From contig NZ_VICE01000010.1 in assembly GCF_006546775.1 (NCBI RefSeq), positions 1-37,933 of the forward strand: a stretch of DNA of 37,933 bases, written 5' to 3'. Positions 26,018-34,293 of this stretch are shown in pieces. Made by a program: the position numbers and the translations under genes. Each line of letters begins with the position of its first letter. Position 1 is the stretch's first letter. The DNA is from Marilutibacter aestuarii. GTDB taxonomy: Bacteria; Pseudomonadota; Gammaproteobacteria; Xanthomonadales; Xanthomonadaceae. Below the pieces are notes generated by a model. The model saw only the letters and a list, made by a program, of their open reading frames with translations. It was not told where the DNA came from and did no database searches.

Positions 26018-26690
26018 GATCGAGGAGAAGCTGGGCGCACACGAGGTCGCGGCCTGGCTGCGCCGGCATCCCAACTTCCTGCGGCAGTTCCCCGACCTGG
26101 CGATCAGCCTGGTGGTCCCGCGCGACGAGGGCTCTGCGGCATCGCTGGCGAGCTACCAGCTCGACGTCCTGCGCGACAAGAACCGCGAGCTGTCGCGCCG
26201 CTTGCAGGAGCTGTTCGGCAACGCCCAGGAGAACGAGCGGCTCGCGGTGCGCACCCACCAGCTCGCGCTGGCGCTGATGCGCCAGCAGGACGCCGCCGAC
26301 ACGCTGAAGGCGATGGCGGCGACCCTGTCGGAGGAGTTCAACGGCGACCTCGTGCGCCTGGTCATGCTGCGGCCGGTCGCCGGCATCGAGGATGCCGACT
26401 GGCTGCAGGTCGTGCCGGCCGACGCCGTCGCGCTGGCCCCCTTCCGCGACTGCCTGGCCGACGGCGAACCGATCTGCGGCCGCCTGCAGCCGGAGAAGAA
26501 CGCGCTGCTCTACGGTCCGCGGGTGGAGGAGGTGCAGTCTTCCGCGCTGCTGCCGCTGCCCGGCGTGGGGCTGGTGGCCGTTGGAAGCCACGATCCCAAC
26601 CGTTTCTTCCCCGGCATGGGCACGCTGTTCCTGCGAATGATGGGCGAGTCCCTGGTGACGGCCCTGGCGCGCTACCAGGACCGCGACTGA
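26010..26690 (+). CDS. DUF484 family protein (GAF-like), YigA homolog
   Basis: 226 residues. The N-terminal part ([18 protein letters not shown]) is the standard DUF484 opening, followed by a coiled-coil stretch (about 50-90) and a GAF-like domain. The function is unknown, but it sits between dapF and xerC in many gammaproteobacteria, as here. The start is ATG 26010, with GAAGGAG 9 nt upstream inside the end of dapF; the adjacent GTG at 26007 is also possible. Confidence 0.92.
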   Translation: MNEIEEKLGAHEVAAWLRRHPNFLRQFPDLAISLVVPRDEGSAASLASYQLDVLRDKNRELSRRLQELFGNAQENERLAVRTHQLALALMRQQDAADTLKAMAATLSEEFNGDLVRLVMLRPVAGIEDADWLQVVPADAVALAPFRDCLADGEPICGRLQPEKNALLYGPRVEEVQSSALLPLPGVGLVAVGSHDPNRFFPGMGTLFLRMMGESLVTALARYQDRD

Positions 26691-26732
26691 CGCGGTACGC
26701 CCCGGCCGGCCCGGCAGGGGCGCCCCCAGACG

Positions 26733-27617
26733 ATGAGCGCGATCGACGACTTCCTGGCCCACCTCGCCGTCGAACGGCAAGTGTCGGCGCACACGCTCGA
26801 CGCCTACCGCCGCGACCTTGCCGCGCTCGGCGACTGGAGCGCGACGCACGGGTTGGACGTGCTGGCCCTCGACGCGGAGCAGGTCCGGGCCTTCATCGCC
26901 GCCGAGCATCGGCGCGGCCTGTCGCCCAAGAGCCTGCAACGCCGGCTGTCGGCGTGCCGCAGCTTCTACGGCTGGCTGCTCCGACAGGGCCGGATCGCGG
27001 CCAGCCCGGCCGCGGCGATCCGCGCGCCCAAGGCGCCGCGCAAGCTGCCGCAGGTGCTCGATCCCGACGAGGCCAAGGCCTTGGTGGAGGTGCCCACCGA
27101 CGCGCCGCTGGGCCTGCGCGATCGCGCCCTGCTGGAGTTGTTCTATTCCTCGGGCCTGCGCCTGTCGGAACTGTGCGCGCTGCGTTGGCGGGACCTCGAC
27201 CTGGCCGATGCCCTGGTCACCGTGCTCGGCAAGGGCGGCAAGCAACGCAGCGTGCCGCTGGGCTCGCACGCGCGCGCGGCGCTGGCCGAATGGCGCGCGT
27301 CCGTCCCGGCGGGCGAAGGCGATCCCGTCTTCCCCGGCCGCAACGGCCCCATCACCCCGCGCGCGGTGCAGCTGCGCCTGCGCAAACTGGCCCTTCAACA
27401 GGGCCTGTTCAAGCGCGTGCACCCGCACTTGCTGCGGCACTCCTTCGCCAGCCACATCCTCGAGTCCTCGGGCGACCTGCGCGGCGTCCAGGAACTGCTC
27501 GGGCACGCCGACATCGCCACCACGCAGATCTACACCCACCTGGACTACCAGCACCTGTCCCGCGTCTACGACGATGCGCATCCGCGCGCCCATCGCCGCA
27601 CCGACGAAGACGAGTAG
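26733..27617 (+). CDS. xerC: Site-specific tyrosine recombinase XerC
   Basis: 294 residues. An N-terminal SAM-like core-binding domain (1-90) precedes the catalytic domain with Arg143, Lys167, His232, Arg235 (HLLRHSFA), His258 (LLGHADI) and nucleophile Tyr267 (IYTHLDY), a complete set. XerC acts with XerD at dif to resolve chromosome dimers at the division septum. Genomic position after DUF484 is conserved, so this is the housekeeping recombinase and not an integrase of a mobile element. No attachment site was noticed around it. Confidence 0.96.
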   Translation: MSAIDDFLAHLAVERQVSAHTLDAYRRDLAALGDWSATHGLDVLALDAEQVRAFIAAEHRRGLSPKSLQRRLSACRSFYGWLLRQGRIAASPAAAIRAPKAPRKLPQVLDPDEAKALVEVPTDAPLGLRDRALLELFYSSGLRLSELCALRWRDLDLADALVTVLGKGGKQRSVPLGSHARAALAEWRASVPAGEGDPVFPGRNGPITPRAVQLRLRKLALQQGLFKRVHPHLLRHSFASHILESSGDLRGVQELLGHADIATTQIYTHLDYQHLSRVYDDAHPRAHRRTDEDE

Positions 27618-27704
27618 GGCGGGCGACGGCTGAACGGAACCCGCTCCGCCCTTGTCCCCGCGTCCGCCCGACCCCATCCAGTCGATTCGACCCCGGAGAC
27701 TGCG

Positions 27705-28256
27705 ATGGATCCCAGCCAGAACCCCCACGTATTCCACGCCACCACGATCGTTTCGGTGCGCCGCGACGGCCGCGTCGCGGTGGCCGGCGATGGCCAGGTC
27801 ACGCTCGGCAATACGGTGATGAAGTCCAACGCGCGCAAGGTGCGCCGGCTCGGCCGCGATGGCCAGGTGCTCGCCGGCTTCGCCGGCGCGGCGGCGGATG
27901 CGTTCACCCTGTTCGAGCTGTTCGAAGCCAAGCTGGAAAAGCATGGCCAGCTGACCCGCGCCGCGGTGGAGATGGCCAAGGACTGGCGCACCGAGCGCCG
28001 CCTGGGCAAGCTCGAGGCACTGCTCGCGGTCGCCGACAAGGAAACCTCGCTGGTCATCAGCGGCACCGGCGACGTGATCGAGCCCGAGGACGGCATCATC
28101 GCCATCGGCTCGGGCGGCATGTACGCGCTGTCGGCCGCGCGTGCCCTCATGGCCCACACCGCGCTCGACGCGCGCAGCATCGCCAGCGAGGCGATCAACA
28201 TCGCCGGCGACGTCTGCATCTACACCAACCGCAACGTGGTGGTCGAGGAGCTGTGA
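27705..28256 (+). CDS. hslV: ATP-dependent protease proteolytic subunit HslV
   Basis: 183 residues. Threonine protease of the HslUV (ClpQY) complex, a dodecameric relative of the proteasome beta subunit. The catalytic Thr is Thr13 in [11 protein letters not shown], meaning an N-terminal extension of 12 residues must be removed, compared with only the Met in E. coli. GDGQVTLGN and [11 protein letters not shown] are conserved. The start has GGAG 7 nt upstream. hslU follows after 93 nt of repeat-like sequence. Confidence 0.96.
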   Translation: MDPSQNPHVFHATTIVSVRRDGRVAVAGDGQVTLGNTVMKSNARKVRRLGRDGQVLAGFAGAAADAFTLFELFEAKLEKHGQLTRAAVEMAKDWRTERRLGKLEALLAVADKETSLVISGTGDVIEPEDGIIAIGSGGMYALSAARALMAHTALDARSIASEAINIAGDVCIYTNRNVVVEEL

Positions 28257-28362
28257 TTGGTGAAGTGTGATGGGTGAGTCGCAGCTGCGAGTCCCATCCT
28301 TCCACGGTCGTATCGAACTCCCTCCGCCCTGACGAATCACGAAGCACAAATGTCCAATCACA
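28252..28362. repeat. Degenerate inverted repeat filling the hslV-hslU gap
   Basis: Arms 28252-28281 and 28333-28362 (30 nt each) match as inverted copies at about 22 of 30 positions; both are built from GTGATTGG/CCAATCAC-like heptamers. The left arm begins in the last codon of hslV and the right arm spans the hslU ATG at 28350. A perfect 12-bp palindrome TCGCAGCTGCGA lies at 28279-28290. The heptamers resemble the perfect CCAATCA tandem repeat at the right end of the window. Confidence 0.7.
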
Positions 28363-29738
28363 CCTCAGCCACCATGACCCCGCGCGAAATCGTGCAGGAA
28401 CTCGATCGCCACATCGTCGGTCAGCACGCGGCCAAGCGCGCCGTCGCGATCGCACTGCGCAACCGCTGGCGCCGCGCCCAGCTCGACGACGCGCTGCGCA
28501 ACGAGGTCATGCCCAAGAACATCCTCATGATCGGCCCCACCGGCGTCGGCAAGACCGAGATCGCGCGGCGCCTGGCGACCCTGGCGAACGCGCCCTTCGT
28601 GAAGGTCGAGGCGACGCGCTTCACCGAGGTGGGCTACGTCGGCAAGGACGTCGAGCAGATCGTCCGCGACCTCGCCGACACCGCGGTCAAGCTGTATCGC
28701 GAGCAGGCCAAGGCGCGCGTGCGCACCCAGGCCGAGGAGCGCGCCGAGGACCGCATCCTCGATGCCCTGTTGCCGCGCCGCAGCGGCACCGCGACCTCGT
28801 TCGGCTTCAGCGTCGCCGAGGCGGCGAAGGACGAACCCTCGGCCCAGGCCAATGCCCCCGACGACGCCACCCGCACCAAGCTGCGCCGCCAGCTGCGCGC
28901 CGGCGAACTGGACGAACGCGAGATCGAGATCGAGGCCGCGGTCAACGTCGGCGTGGACATCATGGCACCGCCCGGCATGGAGGAGATGGGCCAGCAGTTG
29001 CGGCAGATGTTCTCGCAGGTGTCCGGCGGCAAGACCCACAAGAAGACGCTGCCGATCAAGGCCGCACGCAAGCAGCTGGTCGAGGACGAGGCCGCGCGCC
29101 TGGTCAACGAGGACGAGGTGCGCGAGGCGGCCATCGAGGCCTGCGAGCAGCATGGCATCGTCTTCATCGACGAGATCGACAAGGTCGCCAAGCGTGGCGA
29201 GAACGTCGGTGGCGGCGACGTCAGCCGCGAGGGCGTGCAGCGCGACCTGTTGCCGCTGGTGGAAGGCTCGACGGTGAGCACCAAGTACGGCTCGGTCAAG
29301 ACCGACCACATCCTGTTCATCGCCTCGGGCGCCTTCCACCTGGCCAAGCCCAGCGACCTGATCCCCGAGCTCCAGGGTCGCTTCCCGATCCGGGTGGAGC
29401 TGGGTGCGCTCAGCAAGGACGACTTCGTCCGCATCCTGACCGAGCCGCGCGCCGCGCTGACCACGCAGTACGTCGAGCTGATGAAGACCGAGGGCCTGGG
29501 CCTGTCGTTCACCGACGATGCGATCGAGCGGCTCGCCGAGATCGCCGCGACCGTCAACGAGCGCCAGGAGAACATCGGCGCGCGTCGCCTGCACACCGTG
29601 CTCGAGCGCCTGCTCGACGTCCTCAGCTACGAAGCGCCCGACCGCGACGGCCAGTCCGTCGTCATCGATCGCGCCTACGTCGACGAGCACCTGGGCGAGC
29701 TGGTGCAGGACCCCGACCTGAGCCGATACATCCTCTAG
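28350..29738 (+). CDS. hslU: ATP-dependent protease ATPase subunit HslU
   Basis: 462 residues. AAA+ unfoldase that feeds substrates to HslV. Walker A GPTGVGKT is at 62-69, Walker B is in IVFIDEID (about 270), and the C-terminal domain carries the sensor region [13 protein letters not shown]. Family proteins begin at about [14 protein letters not shown]; here the ATG at 28350 adds MSNHTSAT in front, and those residues are encoded by the repeat arm. An internal ATG at 28374 would give the usual N-terminus, but neither has a strong ribosome site, so the start is uncertain. Confidence 0.96.
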   Translation: MSNHTSATMTPREIVQELDRHIVGQHAAKRAVAIALRNRWRRAQLDDALRNEVMPKNILMIGPTGVGKTEIARRLATLANAPFVKVEATRFTEVGYVGKDVEQIVRDLADTAVKLYREQAKARVRTQAEERAEDRILDALLPRRSGTATSFGFSVAEAAKDEPSAQANAPDDATRTKLRRQLRAGELDEREIEIEAAVNVGVDIMAPPGMEEMGQQLRQMFSQVSGGKTHKKTLPIKAARKQLVEDEAARLVNEDEVREAAIEACEQHGIVFIDEIDKVAKRGENVGGGDVSREGVQRDLLPLVEGSTVSTKYGSVKTDHILFIASGAFHLAKPSDLIPELQGRFPIRVELGALSKDDFVRILTEPRAALTTQYVELMKTEGLGLSFTDDAIERLAEIAATVNERQENIGARRLHTVLERLLDVLSYEAPDRDGQSVVIDRAYVDEHLGELVQDPDLSRYIL

Positions 29739-29739
29739 C

Positions 29740-29794
29740 GCCAGCCCGTCGCGGCGCGGCGTGATCCGCCACGCGCGCCGCGACGCGCGCTGGC
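29740..29794 (+). terminator. Long hairpin after hslU
   Basis: GCCAGC plus a 12-nt arm (29740-29758) pairs with 29774-29794, giving 18 base pairs with a 2-nt bulge and a 15-nt loop. It begins 1 nt after the hslU stop. No T-run follows, so it may act as an mRNA 3'-end stabiliser as much as a terminator. The rest of the 253-nt gap to 29991 shows nothing clear apart from a possible TATTGG -10 near 29933. Confidence 0.6.
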
Positions 29795-29991
29795 CCGCGA
29801 CTGTTCCCGGGGTCTCGCCGCGTGCTCGACCGGTGTCCTGGAACCGGGGGATGCCGCGACCACGCCCGGGCGCTGTCACGTTTCCGGAACGCCGGGTTCA
29901 CGGCGTGCGCCTGCACGACGCTATTGGGTCTACGCCGCCTCGCGACGCCCGTCGTCGCGCCGGCCGCAGGGAGCGAAGGAGTCGCGACACG

Positions 29992-30315
29992 ATGCCGACC
30001 GACAGGGGACGAAGGATACGCACGGCGATGGCCCGGCGCGGTGTCGGCAAGCATTGCGTCCTGGCCACGGCGCTGGACGTGACCGAAGGCGCGGTGTCGC
30101 GCTGGTGCCAGGGCGGTCCGATGAGCCTGGCCAATGCGATCGCGTTGTGCGAGTACCTGGACGTGTCCGCGGACTGGCTGTTGCTGGGAAGGGGCGAAAT
30201 GGAGGTGGGCGCTCGGGGTCGCATCGCGTCCGATCCGCCGCCGTGGCCTGCACTGCGCGAAAGTACCCGACGGCACCTGAGCCTGCTCTTGCGCGAGCTC
30301 GATTCGCGCGGTTGA
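29992..30315 (+). CDS. Small XRE-type helix-turn-helix regulator
   Basis: 107 residues. A helix-turn-helix at about 22-40 (recognition TEGAVSRWCQGG) is followed by SLANAIALCEYLDVSADWLLLGRGEM, the ending typical of phage-repressor-like XRE proteins. The C-terminal 35 residues have no known domain. AAGGAG lies 11 nt upstream of the ATG; the frame is open further upstream to 29761, but that part is Arg-rich and unlike protein. It probably regulates itself or the unknown gene that follows after 118 nt. This gene and the next interrupt the otherwise conserved housekeeping context. Confidence 0.75.
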   Translation: MPTDRGRRIRTAMARRGVGKHCVLATALDVTEGAVSRWCQGGPMSLANAIALCEYLDVSADWLLLGRGEMEVGARGRIASDPPPWPALRESTRRHLSLLLRELDSRG

Positions 30316-30433
30316 GCGGCACTCAACGCAAAGAATCGCTGTTCAAGCGCTTTTGCTTGTGTCGTCGCGCGCGTGGCCGGGAGACTGGCGGAGGCGTCCC
30401 GTCCGGGGTGCCGACCAGTCAAAGGAGTTGAAC

Positions 30434-31360
30434 ATGGGACGCTCGAAAAGCATCGAAGGCATGGCCCGGGAGAACGACAAGTTCAAGGACTTCGTCGCCA
30501 CCATGCGCAAGGACCTCGACGCGGAGGTCGACAAGCACCGCGAGTTGATCAGGACGTCGGTGAAGGAGCACTACGCACCGTATGGCAACGACGACGTGTC
30601 CATGCTCATGGGCTCGTTCTCGCACCAGTCCTGCGTGAGCGAATGGAACCTCGACGCGATCAACGGGATGATCGACACCTGTCGCAATGCCCTGCTCGGC
30701 GGCGAGAAGCCCAAGGGCACCTCGTCGGACGAGGATGCGGTGGGCGCGACGGAGGCGATCAAGAAGATCGCCGGCATCAACCAGCTCATCGCCGGTGCTG
30801 CGTTCGAGGCCGTGCAGGGCCTGCTGCGGGGCGTCTCGTCCAGGACCTCGATCGAGACCAAGTCGCAGTTCGCGGCGCGGCCGCTCGCACCGGGGCTGAC
30901 GCTGTTCATCTCGGTGGTGGAGAACGGCTACGACAAGAAGCACTTCTTCGGTCGCGAATCGATCGTGCAGACCATCTTCGTCTTCGACGCGCGCTACTCG
31001 CTCGCCGAGGGCAAGAAGCAGGCGGAGATGACCGGGCTGATGGCGCTGTCGAACCTGCTGGAGGCCTTCGCCCAGCAGCTCGCCCAGGTGTCGCTGCAGA
31101 TCACCAGGATCGACATCATGGACGAGCAGTACGACTTCAAGATGGACCGCCTGGAAGGCATCAGCGAGCGCATCAAGGCGCAGATGGGCAAGATCCGCGA
31201 CGAGATGGCCTCGCTGGGCCGGCCCGCCGAGGACCACGCGGAGGTGCGACGCCTCAACAGCGCCTCCATCCAGGGCGCGCGTGCGCTCGCGTCGGTGGCG
31301 CGCAGCCTGCATGCCTCGCCGGTGCTGGCGGCCGGGCCGGTCGCCCTGCCGCGCAAGTAA
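30434..31360 (+). CDS. Unrecognised 308-residue mostly helical protein
   Basis: No family recognised. The start is well supported by AAAGGAG 6 nt upstream. The N-terminus (1-45) is a long charged amphipathic helix; 104-134 is a more hydrophobic helix (AIKKIAGINQLIAGAAFEAVQGLL); two strand-like segments follow (LTLFISVVENGY, 154-166; IVQTIFVFDARYSL, 176-190); then helices to about 293, including AEMTGLMALSNLLEAFAQQLAQVSLQI. No signal peptide and no full transmembrane span are evident. The order helix, two strands, helix would suit a membrane-active or oligomerising protein, but that is speculation. Its leader carries a CAAGC/GCTTG inverted repeat near 30343-30359 that could be an operator for the preceding XRE protein. 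Confidence 0.8.
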   Translation: MGRSKSIEGMARENDKFKDFVATMRKDLDAEVDKHRELIRTSVKEHYAPYGNDDVSMLMGSFSHQSCVSEWNLDAINGMIDTCRNALLGGEKPKGTSSDEDAVGATEAIKKIAGINQLIAGAAFEAVQGLLRGVSSRTSIETKSQFAARPLAPGLTLFISVVENGYDKKHFFGRESIVQTIFVFDARYSLAEGKKQAEMTGLMALSNLLEAFAQQLAQVSLQITRIDIMDEQYDFKMDRLEGISERIKAQMGKIRDEMASLGRPAEDHAEVRRLNSASIQGARALASVARSLHASPVLAAGPVALPRK

Positions 31361-31372
31361 GGGCGTGCCAAC

Positions 31373-31412
31373 GGGCGGGGTGGGGCGCCGGACGGGCCCT
31401 TGCACCCCGCCC
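31373..31412. terminator. Bidirectional hairpin between convergent genes
   Basis: GGGCGGGGTG (31373-31382) pairs perfectly with CACCCCGCCC (31403-31412) across a 20-nt loop, just after the stop of the unknown gene and in the gap before the convergent deaminase. No T-run follows on either side. Confidence 0.5.
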
Positions 31413-31476
31413 GATCCGGGTGCTGGCTCCACGGCGCCCACCCCGGGGCGTCAGGGGCCGGCATGGCGGGCGCGAG

Positions 31477-31932
31477 TCAGTCCTCGCCGATGTCCTCGTT
31501 CCACACCTCGGGATGGGCGGCGATCCAGTCGCCCAGCATCGCGATGCAACGCGCGTCGGCCAGGTCGACGACCTGCGTGCCGTTCTCGCGCAGCCAGTCG
31601 ATGCCGCCGCGGAAATTGACCGATTCGCCGACGACCACGGTGCCGATGTTGAACTGCCTGACCAGCCCGCTGCAGTACCAGCAGGGGGCGAGGGTGGTGA
31701 CCATGATCGTGTCGCGGTAGCGGCGTTGGCGCCCGGCCTTGCGGAACGCATCGGTTTCGCCATGGACCGAGGGATCGCCCTCCTGCACGCGGCGGTTGTG
31801 GCCGCACCCGAGCAGGGTGCCGTCGTCGCGATACAGCGCCGCGCCGATCGGGATGCCGCCCTCGGCGAGGCCTGCGCGGGCTTCGTCGATGGCGGTGTCG
31901 AGCAGGGCGCGGTAGTCGGGCGTTTCGATCAT
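31477..31932 (-). CDS. Cytosine deaminase of the yeast Fcy1 type
   Basis: 151 residues. Zinc ligands and proton shuttle are His57 and Glu59 in HGETDAF, and Cys84 and Cys87 in APCWYCSG. The C-terminal half follows yeast Fcy1 closely in pattern: VVGESVNFRGG, then WNEDIGE at the end, where Fcy1 has WFEDIGE, part of its substrate-closing tail. Fcy1 converts cytosine to uracil for pyrimidine salvage. Bacterial cytosine deaminases are usually CodA, an unrelated metal-dependent hydrolase of about 430 residues. Nucleoside or guanine deaminase activity cannot be excluded. The ATG overlaps the stop of elaA, so the two are co-translated. Confidence 0.85.
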   Translation of the reverse strand: MIETPDYRALLDTAIDEARAGLAEGGIPIGAALYRDDGTLLGCGHNRRVQEGDPSVHGETDAFRKAGRQRRYRDTIMVTTLAPCWYCSGLVRQFNIGTVVVGESVNFRGGIDWLRENGTQVVDLADARCIAMLGDWIAAHPEVWNEDIGED

Positions 31933-32432
31933 CGCGTGTCTCCAGGGTCGGCGGGACGCAGCATCTCCACGTGCGGGATGCCGTCCTCGAGGTAAGGGGC
32001 GGACGCGAGGGCGAAGCCGTTGCGCGCGTAATAGCCCTGCAGGTGCGCCTGGGCGCCGAGCCGGATCGCGGTGCCCGGCCAGCGGCGCAGGGCATGGGCG
32101 ATGCCTTCGCGCAGCAGCGGATCCCCCAGCCCCTTGCCCCGCCACGCCGGCGCGGTCACCACGCGGCCGATGCTGGGCTCGGCGAACGCCGTCGCGCCAT
32201 GGCCCAGGCCGTGCGGCAGGATCCGCAAGTACGCGGCCAGCGCGCCGTCTTCGGCGATCCCCAGCAGGTGCAATGCGTCGGGATGGCGGTCCTTGCCGTC
32301 GATGTCCTGGTAGGCGCAGGCCTGCTCGACCACGAAGACCTCGCTGCGCAGGCGCAACAGGTCGTAGAGGCGGTCGGGCGGCAGCGCCCCGAAAGCGCGG
32401 GCCTGCCAGTGAAGCGGGGGCGGCGTGTGCAT
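31929..32432 (-). CDS. elaA: ElaA-family GNAT N-acetyltransferase
   Basis: 167 residues. The ElaA opening LYDLLRLRSEVFVVEQACAYQDIDGKD is diagnostic, and the acetyl-CoA loop is in RVVTAPAWRGKGLGDPLL. The substrate of ElaA is unknown. It is the first gene of a two-gene unit with the cytosine deaminase (ATGA overlap) and is divergent from ubiE. On the minus strand CATCAT lies 6 nt before the ATG, a weak -10 candidate. Confidence 0.9.
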   Translation of the reverse strand: MHTPPPLHWQARAFGALPPDRLYDLLRLRSEVFVVEQACAYQDIDGKDRHPDALHLLGIAEDGALAAYLRILPHGLGHGATAFAEPSIGRVVTAPAWRGKGLGDPLLREGIAHALRRWPGTAIRLGAQAHLQGYYARNGFALASAPYLEDGIPHVEMLRPADPGDTR

Positions 32433-32493
32433 GCCGACATGATGCCAGTGTCGGCGCCGGCGGCGGGCCGGGACTTTCACGCCCCGGATCGGC

Positions 32494-32499
32494 GACAAT
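32494..32499 (+). promoter_or_regulatory. Putative -10 box (GACAAT) 6 nt before ubiE
   Basis: GACAAT then CGGGGC then the ATG at 32506: the same hexamer and the same spacing as before the esterase gene at 6021. No convincing -35 is seen at 17 nt. Confidence 0.5.
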
Positions 32500-32505
32500 C
32501 GGGGC

Positions 32506-33291
32506 ATGAACGAGCAGCCTTCATCCCCCCAGGACGAGAAGCCCGCCGCCGCGGGCACCACCCACTTCGGCTTCCGCGACGTGCCGGTGGGCGAGAAGCA
32601 GAAGCTGGTCGGCGAGGTCTTCTCATCGGTCGCCGGCAAGTACGACCTGATGAACGACCTGATGAGCCTGGGCATCCACCGGGTCTGGAAGCGCTACTTC
32701 GTGTCGACCGCGCAGGTGAAGCGCGGCGACCGCGTGCTCGACCTGGCCGGCGGCACCGGCGACATCGCGCTCCTGCTGCGCGATCGCGTCGGCGAGACCG
32801 GCAGCATCGTGCTGGGCGACATCAACGGCGAGATGCTGCGCGTGGGGCGCGACCGGATGACCGACAAGGGACGCGTCGGCGGCTTCGAGTACGTGCAGAT
32901 GAATGCCGAGAAGCTGCCGTTCCCGGACGCCAGCTTCAACCTGGTCACGATCGCGTTCGGCCTGCGCAACGTGACCGACAAGGACGCCGCGCTGCGCGAG
33001 ATGCACCGCGTGCTGAAAGTCGGCGGGCAGGCGCGGGTGCTGGAATTCTCCGAAGTCACCGCCGACTGGTTCAAGCCGGTCTACGACTTCCATTCCTTCA
33101 AGGTGCTGCCCGCGCTGGGCAGGCTGTTCGCCGGCGACGCCGACAGCTACCAGTACCTGGCCGAGAGCATCCGCAAGCACCCGCCGCAGGCGGAACTGCA
33201 GGCGATGATGGAGGCCGCCGGCTTCGCCCGCTGCCGCTATCGCAACCTGTCCGGCGGCATCTGCGCGATCCATACCGGCTACAGGGTCTAG
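32506..33291 (+). CDS. ubiE: Ubiquinone/menaquinone biosynthesis C-methyltransferase UbiE
   Basis: 261 residues. SAM-dependent methyltransferase of quinone synthesis. Motif I VLDLAGGTGDIALLL, the family signature YDLMNDLMSLGIHRVWKR, and FGLRNVTDKDAALREMHRVLKVGG are all present. The N-terminal 20 residues are a variable extension. The sequence suits the E. coli type, used for ubiquinone in this group. The gene is monocistronic or leads into the DUF417 gene after 60 nt. Confidence 0.97.
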   Translation: MNEQPSSPQDEKPAAAGTTHFGFRDVPVGEKQKLVGEVFSSVAGKYDLMNDLMSLGIHRVWKRYFVSTAQVKRGDRVLDLAGGTGDIALLLRDRVGETGSIVLGDINGEMLRVGRDRMTDKGRVGGFEYVQMNAEKLPFPDASFNLVTIAFGLRNVTDKDAALREMHRVLKVGGQARVLEFSEVTADWFKPVYDFHSFKVLPALGRLFAGDADSYQYLAESIRKHPPQAELQAMMEAAGFARCRYRNLSGGICAIHTGYRV

Positions 33292-33351
33292 GCGCGTAAC
33301 CGCGGGGCGCGCCGGGACGAATCCGTCCCCGAGCCCCGTGGAAACGCCGCC

Positions 33352-34248
33352 ATGCCCGTCCTGCCCGCCGTCGCGTCCGAACCTCCAGTCCAAACCGCCT
33401 GCCCGGCCGTTGAGGCGCGCGCGTGGGCGTTCGCCGCGGCGGTGCTTGCGCTGCTGCTGCTGTGGTTCGGGGCGATGGGCTTGCTGCCGTTCTCGGCGGA
33501 TCTCCTGGTCCAACGCGCCGGCTTGTCGCCGGCAAGCGCCCGCGGCGTGGCGTCCTTGCTCGGCGTGGTCCAGCTCGCGCTGGGGCTGGGCCTGCTGCCG
33601 GTCTGGCCCGATCGCGTCCGCGGCCGGATCGCCCTGGCCGTCGCGGCCTTCTGGTGGCTGCAGATGCTGGCCCTGGCCTCGCCGGCGATGTGGGTCGACG
33701 CCGTGCCCTACGACGGCTTCCCTTTCCTCGGCGCCGGGCAGGGGCTGCTCAAGCACCTGGGCCTGGGTGCGCTCGGATTCGGGCTCTGGGCGCACTGGAA
33801 CGGGCGGGCGACGGGACGGCGCTGGGCGCTGCGGGGCCTGTGGGCGGGACAGCTGCTGGTGCTGGTCTGGATCGGCCTGCTCAAGTTCACCGCTTACGAA
33901 GCACGCGGCGTGGAAGGGCTGATGCGCAACAGTCCGCTGTTCGCGTGGCTCTACGAGGGCCTCGACGTGCAGGGCGCGTCCAACCTGATCGGCGTCGTCG
34001 AGCTCGCCACGGCGGCGCTCATCGCGCTGTGGCTGTGGCGCCCGCGTTGGGCCGTGCCCGGCCTGGCGATGGCCGTGGCCACCTATGCCCTGACCACGGG
34101 CTTCCTGTTCAGCACGCCCGCCTGGGCCCCGGGGCACGGTTTTCCCTACGTGGCCGGGAGCGGGCAGTTCCTGCTCAAGGACCTGGGCCTGCTGGCCGGC
34201 GCGCTGGTACTGCTGGCCGCGGCCGGTCGGACGGGCACGCGGGCCTGA
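33352..34248 (+). CDS. DUF417 (YkgB/RclC-like) membrane protein with internal duplication
   Basis: 298 residues with about eight transmembrane segments. The C-terminal half (about 170-290) is a normal DUF417 domain: LVWIGLLKFTAYEARGVEGL, then NLIGVVELA, then GFPYVAGSGQFLLKDLGL. The N-terminal half (about 35-140) repeats the layout: LLWFGAMGLLPFSADLLVQ, SLLGVVQLA, GFPFLGAGQGLLKHLGL. So two DUF417-like units are fused. E. coli RclC and YkgB have one unit of about 190 residues; RclC belongs to the reactive-chlorine resistance operon. The first unit has lost the KFTxYE motif. No redox-stress regulator is adjacent. Confidence 0.85.
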   Translation: MPVLPAVASEPPVQTACPAVEARAWAFAAAVLALLLLWFGAMGLLPFSADLLVQRAGLSPASARGVASLLGVVQLALGLGLLPVWPDRVRGRIALAVAAFWWLQMLALASPAMWVDAVPYDGFPFLGAGQGLLKHLGLGALGFGLWAHWNGRATGRRWALRGLWAGQLLVLVWIGLLKFTAYEARGVEGLMRNSPLFAWLYEGLDVQGASNLIGVVELATAALIALWLWRPRWAVPGLAMAVATYALTTGFLFSTPAWAPGHGFPYVAGSGQFLLKDLGLLAGALVLLAAAGRTGTRA

Positions 34249-34262
34249 TGCCGCCCGGGCCT

Positions 34263-34280
34263 TGCGGGGCATGCCCCGCA
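34263..34280. repeat. Perfect 18-bp palindrome upstream of the M1 peptidase
   Basis: TGCGGGGC-AT-GCCCCGCA. It lies 15 nt past the DUF417 stop and covers the place where the -35 of the next promoter (TACACT, 34294-34299) would be. It could be an operator or the hairpin of a short terminator. Confidence 0.6.
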
Positions 34281-34293
34281 CGGGGCGAGACGC

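Noticed and set aside
26733-27617. Integrase marking a mobile element
   Set aside because: Sequence and context (after dapF and DUF484, before hslV) are those of housekeeping XerC; no attachment repeats or cargo are seen.
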